Source of the DNA: JBFFXF01 sp041569895
Lineage (GTDB): Bacteria > Planctomycetota > UBA8108 > JACQVS01
Direction of reading: 5' to 3'
NCBI GenBank assembly: GCA_041569895.1
Contig: JBFFXF010000317.1
Span: 1-7,972 of the forward strand
Length of the DNA stretch: 7,972 bases
Each line of letters starts with the position of its first letter. The first letter of the stretch is position 1. Below, piece after piece: positions 7,785 to 7,972 of the stretch. Both the position numbers and the translations under genes were made by a program. The notes below the pieces were generated by a model that searched no databases, was not told the origin of the DNA, and saw only the letters and a program-made list of their open reading frames with translations.

Positions 7785-7812
7785 AGTATGCAACGATCCG
7801 CTCGAAGGTTTC
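7785..7812 (-). promoter_or_regulatory. Candidate ECF-like promoter of the sigma-vWA operon
   Basis: On the minus strand, GAAAC (7808-7812) is followed by 17 bases and then CATACT (7785-7790), 34 bases before the sigma ATG. The -35-like GAAAC and the spacing fit ECF-type promoters, which would allow self-activation. The -10-like hexamer matches the housekeeping TATAAT at four of six positions, but no TTGACA-like box lies at the right distance. The motif is short and could be chance. The rest of the 7751-7886 leader shows no gene. Confidence 0.2.
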
Positions 7813-7886
7813 TTAGGCGATTCCAGAACATTCCCGTAGCTCGCGCGACCCACCCGCATTACGTCATCGGCACCCGGGCCGGGTCT

Positions 7887-7972
7887 CGTCCCCGTCCCCG
7901 TCCCCGTCCGCGGCCTCGTCCTCGTCCTCGTCCTCGTCCCCGTTCCCGTTCCCGGTCCCGTTCCCGGTCCCG
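7887..7972. repeat. Degenerate hexanucleotide tandem repeat (CGTCCC/CGTCCT/CGTTCC/CGGTCC), runs off the window
   Basis: Fourteen consecutive 6-base units plus 2 bases stay in perfect register with no insertions or deletions. In order they are CGTCCC x3, CGTCCG, CGGCCT, CGTCCT x3, CGTCCC, CGTTCC x2, CGGTCC, CGTTCC, CGGTCC. Two weaker units (CGGGCC and GGGTCT, 7875-7886) precede them. Like variants cluster, as expected when slippage copies neighbouring units. The plus strand is pyrimidine-rich and the minus strand carries runs of G. It lies upstream of the sigma operon and its far end is not seen. No start codon or coding signal accompanies it, so I treat it as non-coding. Confidence 0.93.

Noticed and set aside
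7821..7833. True heat-shock element
   Set aside because: The TTC/GAA/TTC pattern is a eukaryotic HSF site. Gene content and density are bacterial, so the match is probably chance or another operator.
7887..7972. CRISPR array or coding repeat
   Set aside because: Units are only 6 bases with no spacers. No start codon or ribosome site goes with a repeat-encoding frame inside the window.

Overview
This is a very GC-rich, densely coding window. It carries three protein genes in two convergent blocks and ends in a hexanucleotide tandem repeat. The gene content suggests an uncultured member of the Planctomycetota: a long receptor-like Ser/Thr kinase with TPR and malectin modules, and an ECF sigma factor paired with a YfbK-type von Willebrand A protein. 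That assignment rests on recalled family habits and gene architecture, not on a phylogenetic marker. A GC-rich member of another phylum, such as Myxococcota, is not excluded.

Region 1 (1-4584, plus strand) is the 3' part of one very large gene. The first codons encode the last piece of a Hanks-type protein kinase domain. After it come a basic juxtamembrane stretch, one transmembrane helix, a helical region, and a long tail that is probably extracytoplasmic. The tail consists of TPR-like helices, two beta-sandwich (galactose-binding-like) modules and two malectin-like carbohydrate-binding domains. It contains an old internal duplication of about 1.6 kb. The two copies share an exact DLVTH motif, but the beta-sandwich sits at a different place in each.

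Region 2 (4594-7750, minus strand) is a two-gene operon. An ECF-type sigma-70 factor is followed after 16 bases by an 855-residue single-pass membrane protein. The N-terminus of that protein resembles an anti-sigma domain without zinc ligands. Its C-terminal half is a YfbK-type vWA domain with an intact MIDAS metal site. The natural reading is a membrane-controlled sigma factor: the vWA part senses something outside the membrane, and the cytoplasmic N-terminus holds or releases the sigma factor.

The two blocks converge with only 9 bp between stop codons and no visible terminator. Upstream of the sigma gene (7751-7886) lies a short regulatory region with a weak ECF-like promoter candidate. From 7887 to the window edge there are 14 hexamer units in perfect register.

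No RNA genes, mobile elements, CRISPR arrays or clear defence systems were seen. Both blocks encode transmembrane signalling proteins with large surface-exposed binding modules. A functional link between them is only a guess from proximity.
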